A stretch of DNA of 64,000 nt from contig NZ_MTQO01000046.1 in assembly GCF_001984155.1 (NCBI RefSeq), forward strand, positions 62,001 through 126,000, written 5' to 3'. The translations under genes were made by a program, and so were the position numbers. The number at the start of each line of letters is the position of its first letter. Positions within the stretch are counted from its first letter, which is position 1. Shown here piece by piece: positions 42,418 through 51,828 of the stretch. Source of the DNA: Actinosynnema sp. ALI-1.44 (GTDB taxonomy: Bacteria; Actinomycetota; Actinomycetes; Mycobacteriales; Pseudonocardiaceae). Below the pieces are notes generated by a model. That model worked only from the letters and a program-made list of their open reading frames with translations. It did not search any database and was not told the DNA's origin.

Positions 42418-43089
42418 ATGGCACGCCCGACACTGAGTCGCGAGCAGATCGTCGCCACCGCCATCGAGGTGGCGGATGACGGTGGTCTCGACGCGGTCAC
42501 CATGCGACTGGTGGGACAGCGGCTCAACGCCAGCGGGATGGCCCTGTACCGGCATGTGGCCAACCGGGAAGCTCTGCTCGAAGCCATGATCGACGCCGTG
42601 GCGGGGGAGTTCGGCTACCCGGAGCCGCGTCCGGCGCACTGGCGGGACGCGCTCGCCGCGATGGCCTGGCAGGACTGGCGATCCTATTTCGCGCACCCCT
42701 GGTTCCTCGTCGCGACGGCGACATGCCGTCCAGTGCTCGGACCGCGCATGCTGCAGTCAATGGAGTGGGCGCTGGCGGCATTCGACGACGTCGACGTGAA
42801 ACCGCACGAGAAATTGCGCCTGCTGTCCGTGCTCTATTCCTATGTGCAGGGGCTGGCCTTGACCTGGACGCCGCAGGGCGACGGCGAGAGCGTGCGGCAG
42901 TACTGGACCGAACGGCTGTTGGGAACCGGACTGAACCGGCTGGAGGCCATCGTGGGCGACCTGGGCGAGGGTGAGTTCGACCTGGACGCGGATTTCGAAT
43001 TCGGGCTGCGGCGCGTGCTCGACGGAATCGAGCTGTACCTGACCACGCGCCCGGAACGCCCGGTGAAGGCTGCCCCTGATCGGCAGTGA
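42418..43089 (+). CDS. TetR family repressor
   Basis: A 223-residue regulator. The HTH is LSREQIVATAIEVADDGG, then TMRLVGQRLNASGMALYRHVANREALLEAM. A TetR_C-type ligand domain follows (WRDALAAMAWQDWRSYFAHPW, with RRVLDGIELYL at the end), like the tetracycline-repressor subgroup. GGGAGAGG precedes the ATG. It lies divergent from a DHA2 exporter with the operator between, so drug-responsive control of that exporter is the likely job. A hairpin follows the stop. Confidence 0.9.
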   Translation: MARPTLSREQIVATAIEVADDGGLDAVTMRLVGQRLNASGMALYRHVANREALLEAMIDAVAGEFGYPEPRPAHWRDALAAMAWQDWRSYFAHPWFLVATATCRPVLGPRMLQSMEWALAAFDDVDVKPHEKLRLLSVLYSYVQGLALTWTPQGDGESVRQYWTERLLGTGLNRLEAIVGDLGEGEFDLDADFEFGLRRVLDGIELYLTTRPERPVKAAPDRQ

Positions 43090-43100
43090 GTTCACGAAGA

Positions 43101-43138
43101 CGCGGGCCGTGCGGAACACGAGGTTCCGCAGGCCCGCG
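43101..43138. terminator. Bidirectional hairpin terminator
   Basis: The two-part stem CGCGGGCC/GGCCCGCG (43101-43108 with 43131-43138) and GCGGAAC/GTTCCGC (43111-43117 with 43123-43129) surrounds loop ACGAG, with a small internal loop. It separates the convergent TetR and cyclophilin genes. Confidence 0.82.
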
Positions 43139-43170
43139 TCACTCGATCGAGGAAACCCGGACGGGTCGGC

Positions 43171-43671
43171 TCAGTCGATGACCTCGGCCTTGTCGATGGT
43201 GACGTCCTGCTTCGGCACGTCCTGGTGGCCACCGGCGTTGCCCGTCGGGACCTTTGCGATGGAGTCGACGGTGTCGGTGCCCTCGACGACCTTGCCGAAC
43301 ACCGCGTAACCCCAGCCCTGGCCTGCCGGCGCGGTGTGGTTGAGGAAGTCGTTGGTCGCGGTGTTGATGAAGAACTGCGCGGTGGCCGAGTGCGGGTCCG
43401 AGGTCCGGGCCATCGCCACGGTGTAGTGGTCGTTCTTGAGCCCGTTCTGGGCCTCGTTCTTGATCGGCGCGCCGGTCGGCTTCTGGCGCAGACCCGGCTC
43501 GAAGCCACCGCCCTGGATCATGAAGGTCTGGATGACGCGGTGGAAGATCGTGCCGTCGTAGTGCCCGCTGTTCACGTACTGCAGGAAGTTCGCCACGCTC
43601 TCGGGGGCCTTTGCCGCGTCGAGCTCGAGGACGATCGGGCCGTGCGACGTGTGCAGCTTGACTTTGCTCAT
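43171..43671 (-). CDS. Peptidyl-prolyl cis-trans isomerase, cyclophilin type
   Basis: A 166-residue cytoplasmic cyclophilin. Active-site landmarks: [17 protein letters not shown] (catalytic Arg, Phe, Met, Gln), [18 protein letters not shown] and [18 protein letters not shown]. The length fits the bacterial PpiA/PpiB single-domain class and no signal peptide is present. It speeds proline isomerisation during protein folding. GGAGGC precedes the ATG at 43671. It is monocistronic by context. Confidence 0.93.
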   Translation of the reverse strand: MSKVKLHTSHGPIVLELDAAKAPESVANFLQYVNSGHYDGTIFHRVIQTFMIQGGGFEPGLRQKPTGAPIKNEAQNGLKNDHYTVAMARTSDPHSATAQFFINTATNDFLNHTAPAGQGWGYAVFGKVVEGTDTVDSIAKVPTGNAGGHQDVPKQDVTIDKAEVID

Positions 43672-43736
43672 GCCTCCATTCTGCACAGTGCCCGATACGT
43701 CTGTTGACCCCGGCCGTGACCCGTGACATGTTTTAT

Positions 43737-43748
43737 CTAATTAATTAG
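43737..43748. promoter_or_regulatory. AT-rich 12-bp palindrome upstream of the GntR gene
   Basis: CTAATTAATTAG is a perfect palindrome in an unusually A/T-rich stretch (43725-43750) directly before the GntR-type gene. It is a likely autoregulatory operator overlapping the promoter; TTGACC at 43704-43709 may serve as -35. Confidence 0.55.
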
Positions 43749-43762
43749 TGAAAGGGTGTTGG

Positions 43763-44158
43763 GTGATCGAGTTTCGGATCGACCGTCGTTCCGGCACGGC
43801 CACCTACCAGCAGATCGTCGACCAGGCCAAGCACGCGCTGCGGATGGGCATCCTGCGGCCGGGCGACCGGCTGCCCACCGCCAAGGAGGTGGTGGCGGCC
43901 ACCGCGATCAACCCGAACACGGTGCTCAAGGCCTATCGCGAGCTGGAACGCGAAGGCCTGGTGGAGGGCAAGCGGGGGTTGGGCACGTTCGTGTCCCGGT
44001 CGCTGGCGATGCCCCGCGCGGCGGCTGAGGGCCCGCTGCGCGACGAACTCGTGCACTGGGTCGGACGGGCCCAAGCGGCCGGGCTGGCGCGGGAGGACGT
44101 GGAGGCGCTGGTGAAGGCCACGTTGGACGAGAACTACAAGGGGATAGGTGACCGCTGA
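43763..44158 (+). CDS. GntR family regulator, YtrA subfamily
   Basis: A 131-residue regulator. RSGTATYQQIVDQAKHAL and MGILRPGDRLPTAKEVVAA lead into the HTH ending INPNTVLKAYRELEREGLVEGK and GTFVS; only a short C-terminal helical tail follows, as in YtrA-type members. These normally repress a downstream ABC transporter operon. Here the GTG of the ABC remnant overlaps this gene by 11 bp, so the operon layout is intact even though the transporter is not. The GTG at 43763 follows AAAGGG; an in-frame GTG at 43748 is an alternative. Confidence 0.85.
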   Translation: MIEFRIDRRSGTATYQQIVDQAKHALRMGILRPGDRLPTAKEVVAATAINPNTVLKAYRELEREGLVEGKRGLGTFVSRSLAMPRAAAEGPLRDELVHWVGRAQAAGLAREDVEALVKATLDENYKGIGDR

Positions 44159-44787
44159 ACTGGAAGCGGTGAACCTCGGCAAGAGGTACAGCCGGGGCTG
44201 GGCGTTACGGGACTGCGCCTTCCCACTGCCCGAAGGGCGGATCGCGGCGCTGGTCGGCTTCACCGTCGCGGAGATGCTGCGCGCGGGCGCGTCGAGGCGC
44301 CGACCCTGTTCGAGATCCAGGGCGTGGCCGTCGGCGCGTACGCGATCCTGGCCTTCGCGCTGGGTGTCACAGCCGGACTGCTGCTGCGCAACACATTGGC
44401 GGCCATGGTGCTGACCCTGGTCGTGTACTCCGCGCTCTTCATCGTCGTAGGCAACGCCGTGCGACCGCTCTATGCTGAGCCGACGACCATTCAGAGGCCA
44501 CTCGTGGCGCGCGACAGCACACCCGTGCCGCCGGAGTCGTGGCCCGTGGACTACGGCTACCTGGACGCGGCGGGTCGCGAGGTCGACGACCCTGTGACCG
44601 GCCGCGCCACGGGGAACAAAGCATCGTCGTGTGCCTGAAGGAGAAAGGCGCGGTCACGGAGTTCGTCCGGGCGCACATGCCCGGCCAGTTCTGGCCGTTC
44701 CAGTTCACCGAACTCGGACTGCTGCTCGTGATCAGCGCCGGTGTGCTCGGAGCCGGCGCGGTGGTGTCACGGCGTCGGCTGATCTAG
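44148..44787 (+). pseudogene. Remnant of an ABC transporter ATPase and permease, deleted and frameshifted
   Basis: The first 37 codons are the start of an ABC ATPase (ELEAVNLGKRYSRGWALRD, then RIAALVG) and stop just where the Walker A GxxGxGKS should follow, at about 44258. The sequence then continues, in another frame from about 44289, as the middle of an ABC-2 permease (FEIQGVAVGAYAILAFALG, LLLRNTLAAMVLTLVVYSALF). A second shift at the GGGG of 44611-44614 moves the C-terminal part (CLKEKGAVTEFVRAHMPGQF, then a last helix ending SRRRLI) to a third frame. A large internal deletion fused the two genes, leaving no working transporter. The GntR regulator upstream is intact. Confidence 0.82.
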
Positions 44788-44823
44788 GAACTCCATGATC
44801 GGTTCTCGGCTACGCTGTGTGCC

Positions 44824-45603
44824 GTGGGGGATGTCGAAGCGGCGCTGGACGAGCGCGATCCGGAGTTCATCCGCAGGCGCCTGGCCGACACGTGGCCGCT
44901 GGTGCGGCGGTGGTTCCGCGCGGAGGTGCGCGGGCTGGAGCTGATCCCGGACGGTCCGGTGCTGGTGGTGGGCAACCACTCCGGCGGCAACCTCACACCG
45001 GACTCGGTGATCCTCGCGCTGGCGTACAACGAGTACGCCGGCGCGGAGCGGCCGTCGTACGCGCTGACCGACGACATCGGGCCCACGTCGACCCGCTCGT
45101 CGTTCTTCCGGAAGTTCGGTGCGATCAGCCCGAGCCCGCGACACGCCAAGGCCGCGTTCGACCGTGACGCCGTCGTACTGGTCTACCCCGGCAACAACGA
45201 GGTCCACCGGCCGAGTTGGCACCGGCACCGCATCGATCTCGGCGGCAGGCACGGCTGGGCGCGGCTCGCGCGTGACCACAACGTCCCGGTCGTGCCCGCG
45301 GTCGCCATCGGCGGACAGGAAACCGCGCTGTTCCTCACCCGCGGGGAGACCCTGGCGCGGGCGCTCCGGCTGGACCGGTTGTTCGGCATCCGGGAACTGC
45401 CGCTGTCGATAGCGCTGCCGTGGGGCCTGAACGTCGGCGACTTCCTCGGCCACATCCCGCTCCCGGCCAAGATCGTCATCCAGCTGCTGCCACCGATGAC
45501 CGTCGGCGACGACCCGCGTGCCGCCTACCGGGAGATCACCGGGCGGATGCAGGCCGCGTTGACCGGAATGGCCGCGGAGCGGCGTTTCCCGGTGATCGGT
45601 TGA
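44824..45603 (+). CDS. PlsC-like lysophospholipid acyltransferase
   Basis: A 259-residue glycerolipid acyltransferase-fold protein. VLVVGNHSGGNLTPDS is the catalytic HxnD-type motif in the form used by DGAT/PlsC-like actinobacterial enzymes, and VLVYPGNNEVHRPSWHRHR takes the place of the FPEGTR motif. A C-terminal amphipathic segment (PLSIALPWGLNVGDFLGHIPLPAK) probably contacts the membrane. It transfers acyl groups to a lysophospholipid or related acceptor; the specificity is unknown. GTG at 44824 is used as start without a clear ribosome site. Confidence 0.85.
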   Translation: MGDVEAALDERDPEFIRRRLADTWPLVRRWFRAEVRGLELIPDGPVLVVGNHSGGNLTPDSVILALAYNEYAGAERPSYALTDDIGPTSTRSSFFRKFGAISPSPRHAKAAFDRDAVVLVYPGNNEVHRPSWHRHRIDLGGRHGWARLARDHNVPVVPAVAIGGQETALFLTRGETLARALRLDRLFGIRELPLSIALPWGLNVGDFLGHIPLPAKIVIQLLPPMTVGDDPRAAYREITGRMQAALTGMAAERRFPVIG

Positions 45604-45627
45604 GGTGTGTCGGCATCGCCGAGCGGG

Positions 45628-48612
45628 TCAGGCGCCACCCGGCGAAGGACGGTCCGGCGGCGCTGTGGCTTTCGGCTCACTGATACCGAGCCTGCTCATG
45701 TGCGCGACGGTCCTGGCCATGTCCCAGTGCGCGCCCAATGACGCGAAGGATCGCATCGCTTCCTCGTACGCCACCGCCGCGTCCCGGGGCAGGTCCCGCT
45801 TGGCCAGCAGAGTCGCCGCTTCCGCCAATGCCGACGCCAGTTCGACCGAACGGCCGACGGACCGGTAGTGCGAGACGGCCGTGAGCGCCGGTTCCGGATC
45901 GCCGGTGATGAGCGCCTGACAACGGTGCAGCGCGGCCTGAGCCCGCGCGGGCACCCGCTCCCGCGCGGCCTCCATCTCGGCAACGGCCAGCGCTTCGTCG
46001 ACCCGCTCGGTGTCGTGGACCTCCAGGGCCAGCCGGACCACATCCGGCAACCACTGGTGCCGGAGCATCATCTCGGCGTACGCGGGGTCCAGCACCGGCG
46101 CCAACTCGGTCAGCGCTCCGAGCGCATCGCCACGCTGCATGGCGGCGACCGCCCGCGCCACCAGCAGGAAGTCGCAGTTCTCCCGTGCCGATTCGGTGAT
46201 CAGCGAGTACTTCTCGGCGGCGTCGAGGTTCGCGGCCACGGTTGCGCGGTCGTCGCGCCTGCCTGCGATCAGCGCGGAGACACCGTGCAGCAACAGGCCC
46301 TCCGGTCCGGCGTCCATCAGCCCGGAGTACGTGATCGCCGGGCCGTCCTCGGTGATGGTCCGCAACTCCAGTAGCGCGTCGTCCCACCGGCCGGTCCAGT
46401 AGTGGTGCACCGCGGCCGACACCTGCGGTCCGACCGGCAGCCGGTGGTCGGTGACCAGTGCGGCGGCCGTGCGCAGGGTCGCGTCCGCGTCCGCGATCCG
46501 GTCGAGGTTCTGCAGCGTGAACAGCCGGTTGTCCAGCAGGTTGACGTGTTTGTCGGCCAACTCCGGCGAACCGCGGACCATGGCGATGGCCGCGTCGACG
46601 TGCCGCAGCGCGGCCTCGTGATCCCGCCGGATCGAGTCGACCAGCCACCGGGTCTGCAGCGCGTGTGCCGCCAGGTAGTCGTCGCCGTCGCGGACGGCCT
46701 CGGCGTACTCGGCTTTCGCGTCCACCTCGGCCTCGTCGACGTCGGAGACGTCCCGGCGCAGGTGTGCCAGCAGGCTTTTGCGCCGCTGCCGCCATGCCTC
46801 GGGTACCAGATCGTCTACTGTGGACTCTGTCAGGGTGCGGATGGCCTCGTCGCGTCTGCCGTTGCGGTAGACGATCGCCGCGAGCAACTGCCGCAACTCT
46901 TCGGTGCGCGCCGGGTCGGTCGACGCGGTGAGTGCCTGTCTGGCTTGGGCTTCCGGGTTGCGGGTCAGCCGGAACAGCACCCGCACCAGTGCCACGAGCA
47001 GCACTTCGCGAGACGGGTCGTGCGGCCCGATCGTCGCCAGCACGCGTTCGAGCAGATCGGCGGCGAGCAGGTTGAGGTGTTCGGTGTTGAACCAGGCCAG
47101 CGCCGCCTCGGCGTCCGGTATCGGATGGAGGTGGGTACCGGCCGCGGGCGGTTCGAGCCGGATCTGCCTGGCGTGTGCGGGTGCCAGGAACCGCAGGCCG
47201 GCAAGGGCCGTGTGGATGTAGAAGTCGACCACCCGCCGGAGCGCCGCATCTCGGGTGCGGTCATCCATGCGCCGGGCGGCGGCGGTGGCGTAGTCGCGGA
47301 TCAGGTCGTGCATGGCGTAACGACCGTGCGCGTGGCGATCCAGCAGGGACGCGTCCTCCAGAACACGCAGCGTGTCCCGTGTCCGCTGGACAGGCAGACC
47401 GGTGAGGCTGGCGGCGGCAGGCAGACCGATGTCCACCCCGGGAGTGATGCTCAGCAGCGCGAACACCGTGTGCTGTTCGGTGCTGAGACCACGCAGGGAC
47501 CAGGACAGCACCGTGGGCAGACTCGCGGTGGGATCCTCGTTGTCCAGCGCCGCCAGGCCGAGGTCCCCCAGTTCGGCGACGAACTCGCTGAGCGGGATGT
47601 GTGGCCGAGTGTGCGCGTGCCGGGCCATGATGGCCAGGGCGAACGGGTAGTACCCGCAAAGCCGGATCAGGTCGCCGGTCGCGTGAGGTTCGGCGGCCAC
47701 GCGCGCCGAGCCGAGACGCCGCGTCAGCAAGGCGTGTGCCTCGTCGGGGTGAAGCGTGTCCAGTTGCAGGTGCCGTGCGCCGTAACGATCGATCAGGGCG
47801 GCGAGTTTGTTCCTGCTGGTGACCAGGACACAACAGGTCGTCGTACCAGGCAGCAGAGGCACCACCTGATCGGTGCTCGCGGCGTTGTCCAGCAGGATCA
47901 GCATCCGTTTGCCCGCGATCTCGCTGCGGTACAAGGCGGCCTGCGCATCGGCATCAGCGGGCACGCGTTCCGGGCTGACACCCAGCGCGGTGAGGAATCC
48001 GCGTACCGCGGACTGCGGGTTGAGCGGTCTGCTGTCCGGGCTGAAACCGTGCAGGTCGACGAAAAGGTGCCCGTCGGGAAAACGGTCGGCGTTGCGGTGG
48101 GCCCAGTGCAGGGCCAGTGAGGTCTTCCCGATGCCACCGGCTCCGCCGATGACCACCATCGGTGCGGGAACTGTCAGGGAATCGTCGAGAACGTCCAGTT
48201 CCGTGACCCGCCCGACGAACGCGCTCACCGGCAGCGGCAGTTGGCGCGGTACGACGTGGTCGGCGGGAACCGCCGGGATGTCCGGGTCCTGGCCGGTGGA
48301 GCGCGGTGAGTTCCCGGTCCGCTCGTAGTCCTCGCGCCAGGCGGTGAGGTCGAACTTCGCTTCGGGTATGGACAACCGGCGGGTGTTGGCATGGTGCCGA
48401 CAGGCCGTCACGAACGTTTCGACGGTGTCCCAACGGGGCCTGCCCGAACCGGTGAGCAACGTTCCCGTGGTCGATCGCGCGAGTTTTCTACCCGATCGCG
48501 CAGCGCTGGCCTCAAGCTGAGCGTACGTCGGAGTACGCACATGTCTGTACAGGGCATTGAGGCGCGCGCGAAACGACGCCACTGGATCGTCGACTCCCGC
48601 CCTCGCTCCCAT
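45628..48612 (-). CDS. NB-ARC/TPR STAND-type regulator
   Basis: A 994-residue signal-transduction ATPase. The N-terminal ~110 residues form a small HTH-like domain (PTYAQLEASAARSGRKLARS), an NB-ARC domain follows with Walker A GGAGGIGKT and Walker B RMLILLDNA, then a winged-helix part (LLDRHAHGRYAMHDLIRDY), and about 450 residues of TPR-like helices. It is AfsR-like without the SARP DNA-binding domain, so direct DNA binding is uncertain. It is a clear paralogue of the protein at 53993-56455. The ATG at 48612 was taken over one 17 codons upstream. Confidence 0.85.
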   Translation of the reverse strand: MGARAGVDDPVASFRARLNALYRHVRTPTYAQLEASAARSGRKLARSTTGTLLTGSGRPRWDTVETFVTACRHHANTRRLSIPEAKFDLTAWREDYERTGNSPRSTGQDPDIPAVPADHVVPRQLPLPVSAFVGRVTELDVLDDSLTVPAPMVVIGGAGGIGKTSLALHWAHRNADRFPDGHLFVDLHGFSPDSRPLNPQSAVRGFLTALGVSPERVPADADAQAALYRSEIAGKRMLILLDNAASTDQVVPLLPGTTTCCVLVTSRNKLAALIDRYGARHLQLDTLHPDEAHALLTRRLGSARVAAEPHATGDLIRLCGYYPFALAIMARHAHTRPHIPLSEFVAELGDLGLAALDNEDPTASLPTVLSWSLRGLSTEQHTVFALLSITPGVDIGLPAAASLTGLPVQRTRDTLRVLEDASLLDRHAHGRYAMHDLIRDYATAAARRMDDRTRDAALRRVVDFYIHTALAGLRFLAPAHARQIRLEPPAAGTHLHPIPDAEAALAWFNTEHLNLLAADLLERVLATIGPHDPSREVLLVALVRVLFRLTRNPEAQARQALTASTDPARTEELRQLLAAIVYRNGRRDEAIRTLTESTVDDLVPEAWRQRRKSLLAHLRRDVSDVDEAEVDAKAEYAEAVRDGDDYLAAHALQTRWLVDSIRRDHEAALRHVDAAIAMVRGSPELADKHVNLLDNRLFTLQNLDRIADADATLRTAAALVTDHRLPVGPQVSAAVHHYWTGRWDDALLELRTITEDGPAITYSGLMDAGPEGLLLHGVSALIAGRRDDRATVAANLDAAEKYSLITESARENCDFLLVARAVAAMQRGDALGALTELAPVLDPAYAEMMLRHQWLPDVVRLALEVHDTERVDEALAVAEMEAARERVPARAQAALHRCQALITGDPEPALTAVSHYRSVGRSVELASALAEAATLLAKRDLPRDAAVAYEEAMRSFASLGAHWDMARTVAHMSRLGISEPKATAPPDRPSPGGA

Positions 48613-48742
48613 ACCACCACATGATGCCCTGACCGAATGCTGTCCGCTGCCCGCTACGGACAAAACCGGACGACAGGCATGCCAGCATGACCTCTACGGA
48701 TGAGCCGTGCACGATCGGCACACTGACGCACTTGTCAGTACG

Positions 48743-48777
48743 GCGGGCTCCAGCACGGGGGGTGTGGTGGAGCCCGC
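48743..48777. terminator. Hairpin terminator of the YeiH-type gene
   Basis: A 10-bp perfect stem, GCGGGCTCCA (48743-48752) with TGGAGCCCGC (48768-48777), and a 15-nt loop, 43 bp beyond the stop of the minus-strand exporter gene. Confidence 0.72.
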
Positions 48778-48820
48778 GGTCCGGTGCACTTCCTCGCGAG
48801 GGCGGGCGCACGCTACGGGG

Positions 48821-49792
48821 TCACGCCGCGCCGGACAGCAACAGCGTGCCGAAGGCCGCCGCGCCGACCAGCGCTGTCGACAGTGCGCCGAGGACCAGGC
48901 CCTTGCGGCCGGACCGCAACACCTGACGCAGCCGTACTGTCGTGCCGAGCCCGAACATGGCGGCCGCGAGCAGCACTGTCGTGCCCAGCTTGGCGCCGTC
49001 CAGGACGACCGGCGGCAGGATTCCCGTGCTCCGCACCAGGATCATCACGAGGAAGCCGGCCACGAACAGCGGCACGACCGGCGGCTTCGGGCCGTCCTGG
49101 CGCTGGAAGAACCCGACGCCCGCGACGATCGGCGCCAGCAGCACGACGCGGGTGAGCTTCACGACCACCGCGATGCCGACCGCCGCCGCGCCCGCTGGTG
49201 ACGCGGCGGCAACCACCTGCGCCACCTCGTGCACGCTCAGGCCCGCCCACTTGCCGAGGAACTCGCTGCCCATCCCGCTGCCGATCAACGGCACCAGGCC
49301 GATCGCCAACGTGCCGTAGAGCGTCACCAGCGTCACGCCCGCGGCGACGTCCTCCTTGTCCGTCCGCGCCACGCTGTCCATCGCGACGATCGCGGACGCG
49401 CCGCAGATCGAGAACCCGGTCGCGACCATCAGCCCCAACCCACGCGACACCCCGAGCAGGCGCGCCAGCCCCAGCGTGCCGAAGAACGCGGTGAGCACCG
49501 TGACCACGACCGCGATGACGGTCCCGAACCCCAGGCTGGTCACCTCGGACAGGCTCAGCTGCAACCCGAGCAGCACCACTCCGGCTCGCAGGAACCGCCG
49601 CGTGACCTGCTTGAGGTCCGCGTGCACCGGCACCGCGACACCGAGCAGGACCGCCACCGTCAACGCGCTCAGCACCGGCACGAAGTAGTTGATCGCCAAC
49701 GCCACCGCGGCACCTGTCAATACCACCCACATAGTGAGAAGGGTTGTGGTCGGCGGCCGATCGCGGTACCCCGCAGCAGGAAGCCATGTCAT
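48821..49792 (-). CDS. YeiH/YadS-type putative sulfate exporter (UPF0324)
   Basis: A 323-residue, about 10-helix membrane protein of the conserved UPF0324 family. Recognisable stretches: RRFLRAGVVLLGLQLSLSEV, ATGFSICGASAIVAMDSVA and GLSVHEVAQVVAAASPAGAA. The family is annotated as putative sulfate exporter in taurine degradation, but proven function is scarce. A LysR gene, the usual neighbour, is absent here. GGGG precedes the ATG at 49792. It is divergent from a sensor kinase gene with 74 bp between. Confidence 0.88.
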   Translation of the reverse strand: MTWLPAAGYRDRPPTTTLLTMWVVLTGAAVALAINYFVPVLSALTVAVLLGVAVPVHADLKQVTRRFLRAGVVLLGLQLSLSEVTSLGFGTVIAVVVTVLTAFFGTLGLARLLGVSRGLGLMVATGFSICGASAIVAMDSVARTDKEDVAAGVTLVTLYGTLAIGLVPLIGSGMGSEFLGKWAGLSVHEVAQVVAAASPAGAAAVGIAVVVKLTRVVLLAPIVAGVGFFQRQDGPKPPVVPLFVAGFLVMILVRSTGILPPVVLDGAKLGTTVLLAAAMFGLGTTVRLRQVLRSGRKGLVLGALSTALVGAAAFGTLLLSGAA

Positions 49793-49866
49793 AGCCCCAG
49801 GGAATGACCGGGCTGGAATGGCAGGTCAGGACGACGACACCGGCCCGCTCGGCTACGTTGCCCGTC

Positions 49867-51150
49867 ATGGGTGACGTAAGCAGCGAGGACCTGGCCTGGA
49901 GCAACTGGCGACGGCCTCGCCCCACCCCCGCCGAGCAACGCCACGACGTGTGGATCGCCCTGCTGGTGCTCGCGGGTGCGGTCGTGGCGATGGTGCTGAC
50001 CAACAGCATCGGCGCGTTCGCCTTCGGCAAGGCCCCCGCGCTGTGGGAGCAACTCCTCTGGGCCGCGGCGCTCACCGTGCCGCTGGCCGTCCGACGCCGC
50101 TTTCCCCTGGCCGTGCTGCTCGTCGTGGGCGCCGTGTTCATCGCGGCGCAGGCCAGACATGTCGGCGACAACGTCATGCCGTCGGTCGCGTTGTTCATCG
50201 CCATCTACACCGTGGGCGCGTGGGAGCGGCACCGGACCTGGGCGCGGTGGTCACGCATCGGCGTGATCGTGGCCATGTTCATCTGGCTCGCGTACGGCAT
50301 CGTGGTCGCGATGAACCGGCCGATCTCACCGTTCGAGCACGCGGCAGGTCCGCTCGACCCCGTGGTGGCCTCGGTGATCTACGGCATCGCCTACAACCTG
50401 ATGTACTTCCTGGGCGCGTACTTCTTCGGCAACCTGGCCTGGTTGGCCGCACGGCGGCGGGCCGAGCTCGTGCAGCGCGCGGAGGAACTGCGGCTGTCGC
50501 AGGAACAGAACACCCGGGGCGCGATCGTCGCCGAACGCGTCCGCATCGCCCGTGACCTGCACGACGTCGTCGCGCACTACGTGTCGGTGATGGGCGTCCA
50601 GGCAGGCGCCGCGCGCCGCGTGTTCACCAAGGACCCCGAGGTGGCCAGCGATGCGCTGCGCACAGTCGAGCAGACCGCGCGCACGGCCATCAACGAGCTG
50701 CGTGGCCTGCTCGGAGTGTTGCGCGCCGAGGACACCGACGTGCCCGAGACGCACGAAGCCTCCCCAGGCCTGGACAAGGTGCCGGAACTGGTGACCGCCG
50801 CACGCGCCTCGGGAATCGAGGTGGCCTACGGCGTGTACGGCGACGTCCGTGTGGTTCCGCAGGGTGTGGCGCTGTCGGCGTACCGCGTGGTGCAGGAGGC
50901 GCTGACCAACGTGGTGAAACACGCGGGCGCCCGCACGGCTGACGTTCGGGTCCGTTTCCTCGATACCGCATTGGAGGTGGAGGTCACCGACGACGGCAGG
51001 GGCGTGCCGGGCCGGGGCGCGGCGGCAGGGGCGACCGGGTTCGGCCTGCTGGGGATGCGGGAGCGGGTCGCGGTGCACGGCGGTGAGCTGGACGCCGGGC
51101 CACGCCGCGCCGGCGGCTACCGTGTCCGCGTCAGCCTGCCGACCGGGTGA
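49867..51150 (+). CDS. Sensor histidine kinase, NarL-partner type (HisKA_3)
   Basis: A 427-residue kinase. The N-terminal ~190 residues have about five membrane helices. The dimerisation/phosphoacceptor motif is ERVRIARDLHDVVAHYVSVM with His in RDLHD. The ATPase domain has VVQEALTNVVKHAG (N box), VTDDGRGVPG (G1) and GFGLLGMRERVAVHGG (G2). It phosphorylates the response regulator encoded 10 bp downstream. The ATG at 49867 lacks a clear Shine-Dalgarno. The tight pairing, with an ABC transporter after it, is the common actinobacterial layout in which the TCS controls the transporter. Confidence 0.9.
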   Translation: MGDVSSEDLAWSNWRRPRPTPAEQRHDVWIALLVLAGAVVAMVLTNSIGAFAFGKAPALWEQLLWAAALTVPLAVRRRFPLAVLLVVGAVFIAAQARHVGDNVMPSVALFIAIYTVGAWERHRTWARWSRIGVIVAMFIWLAYGIVVAMNRPISPFEHAAGPLDPVVASVIYGIAYNLMYFLGAYFFGNLAWLAARRRAELVQRAEELRLSQEQNTRGAIVAERVRIARDLHDVVAHYVSVMGVQAGAARRVFTKDPEVASDALRTVEQTARTAINELRGLLGVLRAEDTDVPETHEASPGLDKVPELVTAARASGIEVAYGVYGDVRVVPQGVALSAYRVVQEALTNVVKHAGARTADVRVRFLDTALEVEVTDDGRGVPGRGAAAGATGFGLLGMRERVAVHGGELDAGPRRAGGYRVRVSLPTG

Positions 51151-51160
51151 AGGAGTACGA

Positions 51161-51808
51161 GTGACGCTGCGGGTAGTCCTCGCGGACGACCACGACCTGG
51201 TCAGGGTCGGGTTCCGGGTGATTCTCGGCGCCGAGGACGACATCGAGGTGGTCGGCGAGGCCGGTGACGGGCTGGCCGCGGTGGACATGATCACCCGGCT
51301 GCGCCCGGACGTGGTGCTGATGGACGTGCAGATGCCGGGCATCGACGGTCTCGAAGCGACCCGGCGGGTGGTCGACGTGGCCAAGGTCGTCATCCTGACC
51401 ACGTTCGACCGGGACGACTACCTCTTCGAGGCGCTGCGGGCGGGCGCGAGCGGGTTCCTGCTCAAGAACGCCTCACCCGAGGACCTCGTGGACGCCGTCC
51501 GTGTGGTCGCTCGTGGCGACGCGTTGCTGTCGCCTGAGGTCACCCGAAGGGTGATCGCCAAGTTCAGCGGCAACGAGCCTCCGGCGCCGTTGACCCGCCC
51601 GCCGGAGTTGACCGACCGCGAGTGCGAGGTGCTCATCCAGTTGGCGCGCGGCGCGAGCAACGCCGAGATCGCCAAGGAGCTGTTCCTCGGTGAGACCACG
51701 GTGAAGACCCACGTGTCCCGCATCCTCACCAAACTCGGCGTCCGTGACCGTACGCACGCGGTCGTGTACGCGTACGAGAACGGAATCGTCGCGCCTGGAC
51801 GGTCGTAG
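51161..51808 (+). CDS. NarL/FixJ-family response regulator
   Basis: A 215-residue regulator. Receiver: the acidic pair in VVLADDHDLV, phosphoacceptor Asp in VVLMDVQMPGIDG, Thr in VVILTTFDRDDY and Lys in GFLLKNASPEDL. DNA-binding: LTDRECEVLIQLARGASN and GETTVKTHVSRILTKLGVRDR, a LuxR-type HTH. GTG at 51161 follows AAGGAG and overlaps no gene. It is the partner of the kinase just upstream; the ABC transporter 95 bp downstream is a plausible target. Confidence 0.93.
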   Translation: MTLRVVLADDHDLVRVGFRVILGAEDDIEVVGEAGDGLAAVDMITRLRPDVVLMDVQMPGIDGLEATRRVVDVAKVVILTTFDRDDYLFEALRAGASGFLLKNASPEDLVDAVRVVARGDALLSPEVTRRVIAKFSGNEPPAPLTRPPELTDRECEVLIQLARGASNAEIAKELFLGETTVKTHVSRILTKLGVRDRTHAVVYAYENGIVAPGRS

Positions 51809-51828
51809 CCCAGTGTCATTCGCCGGGG

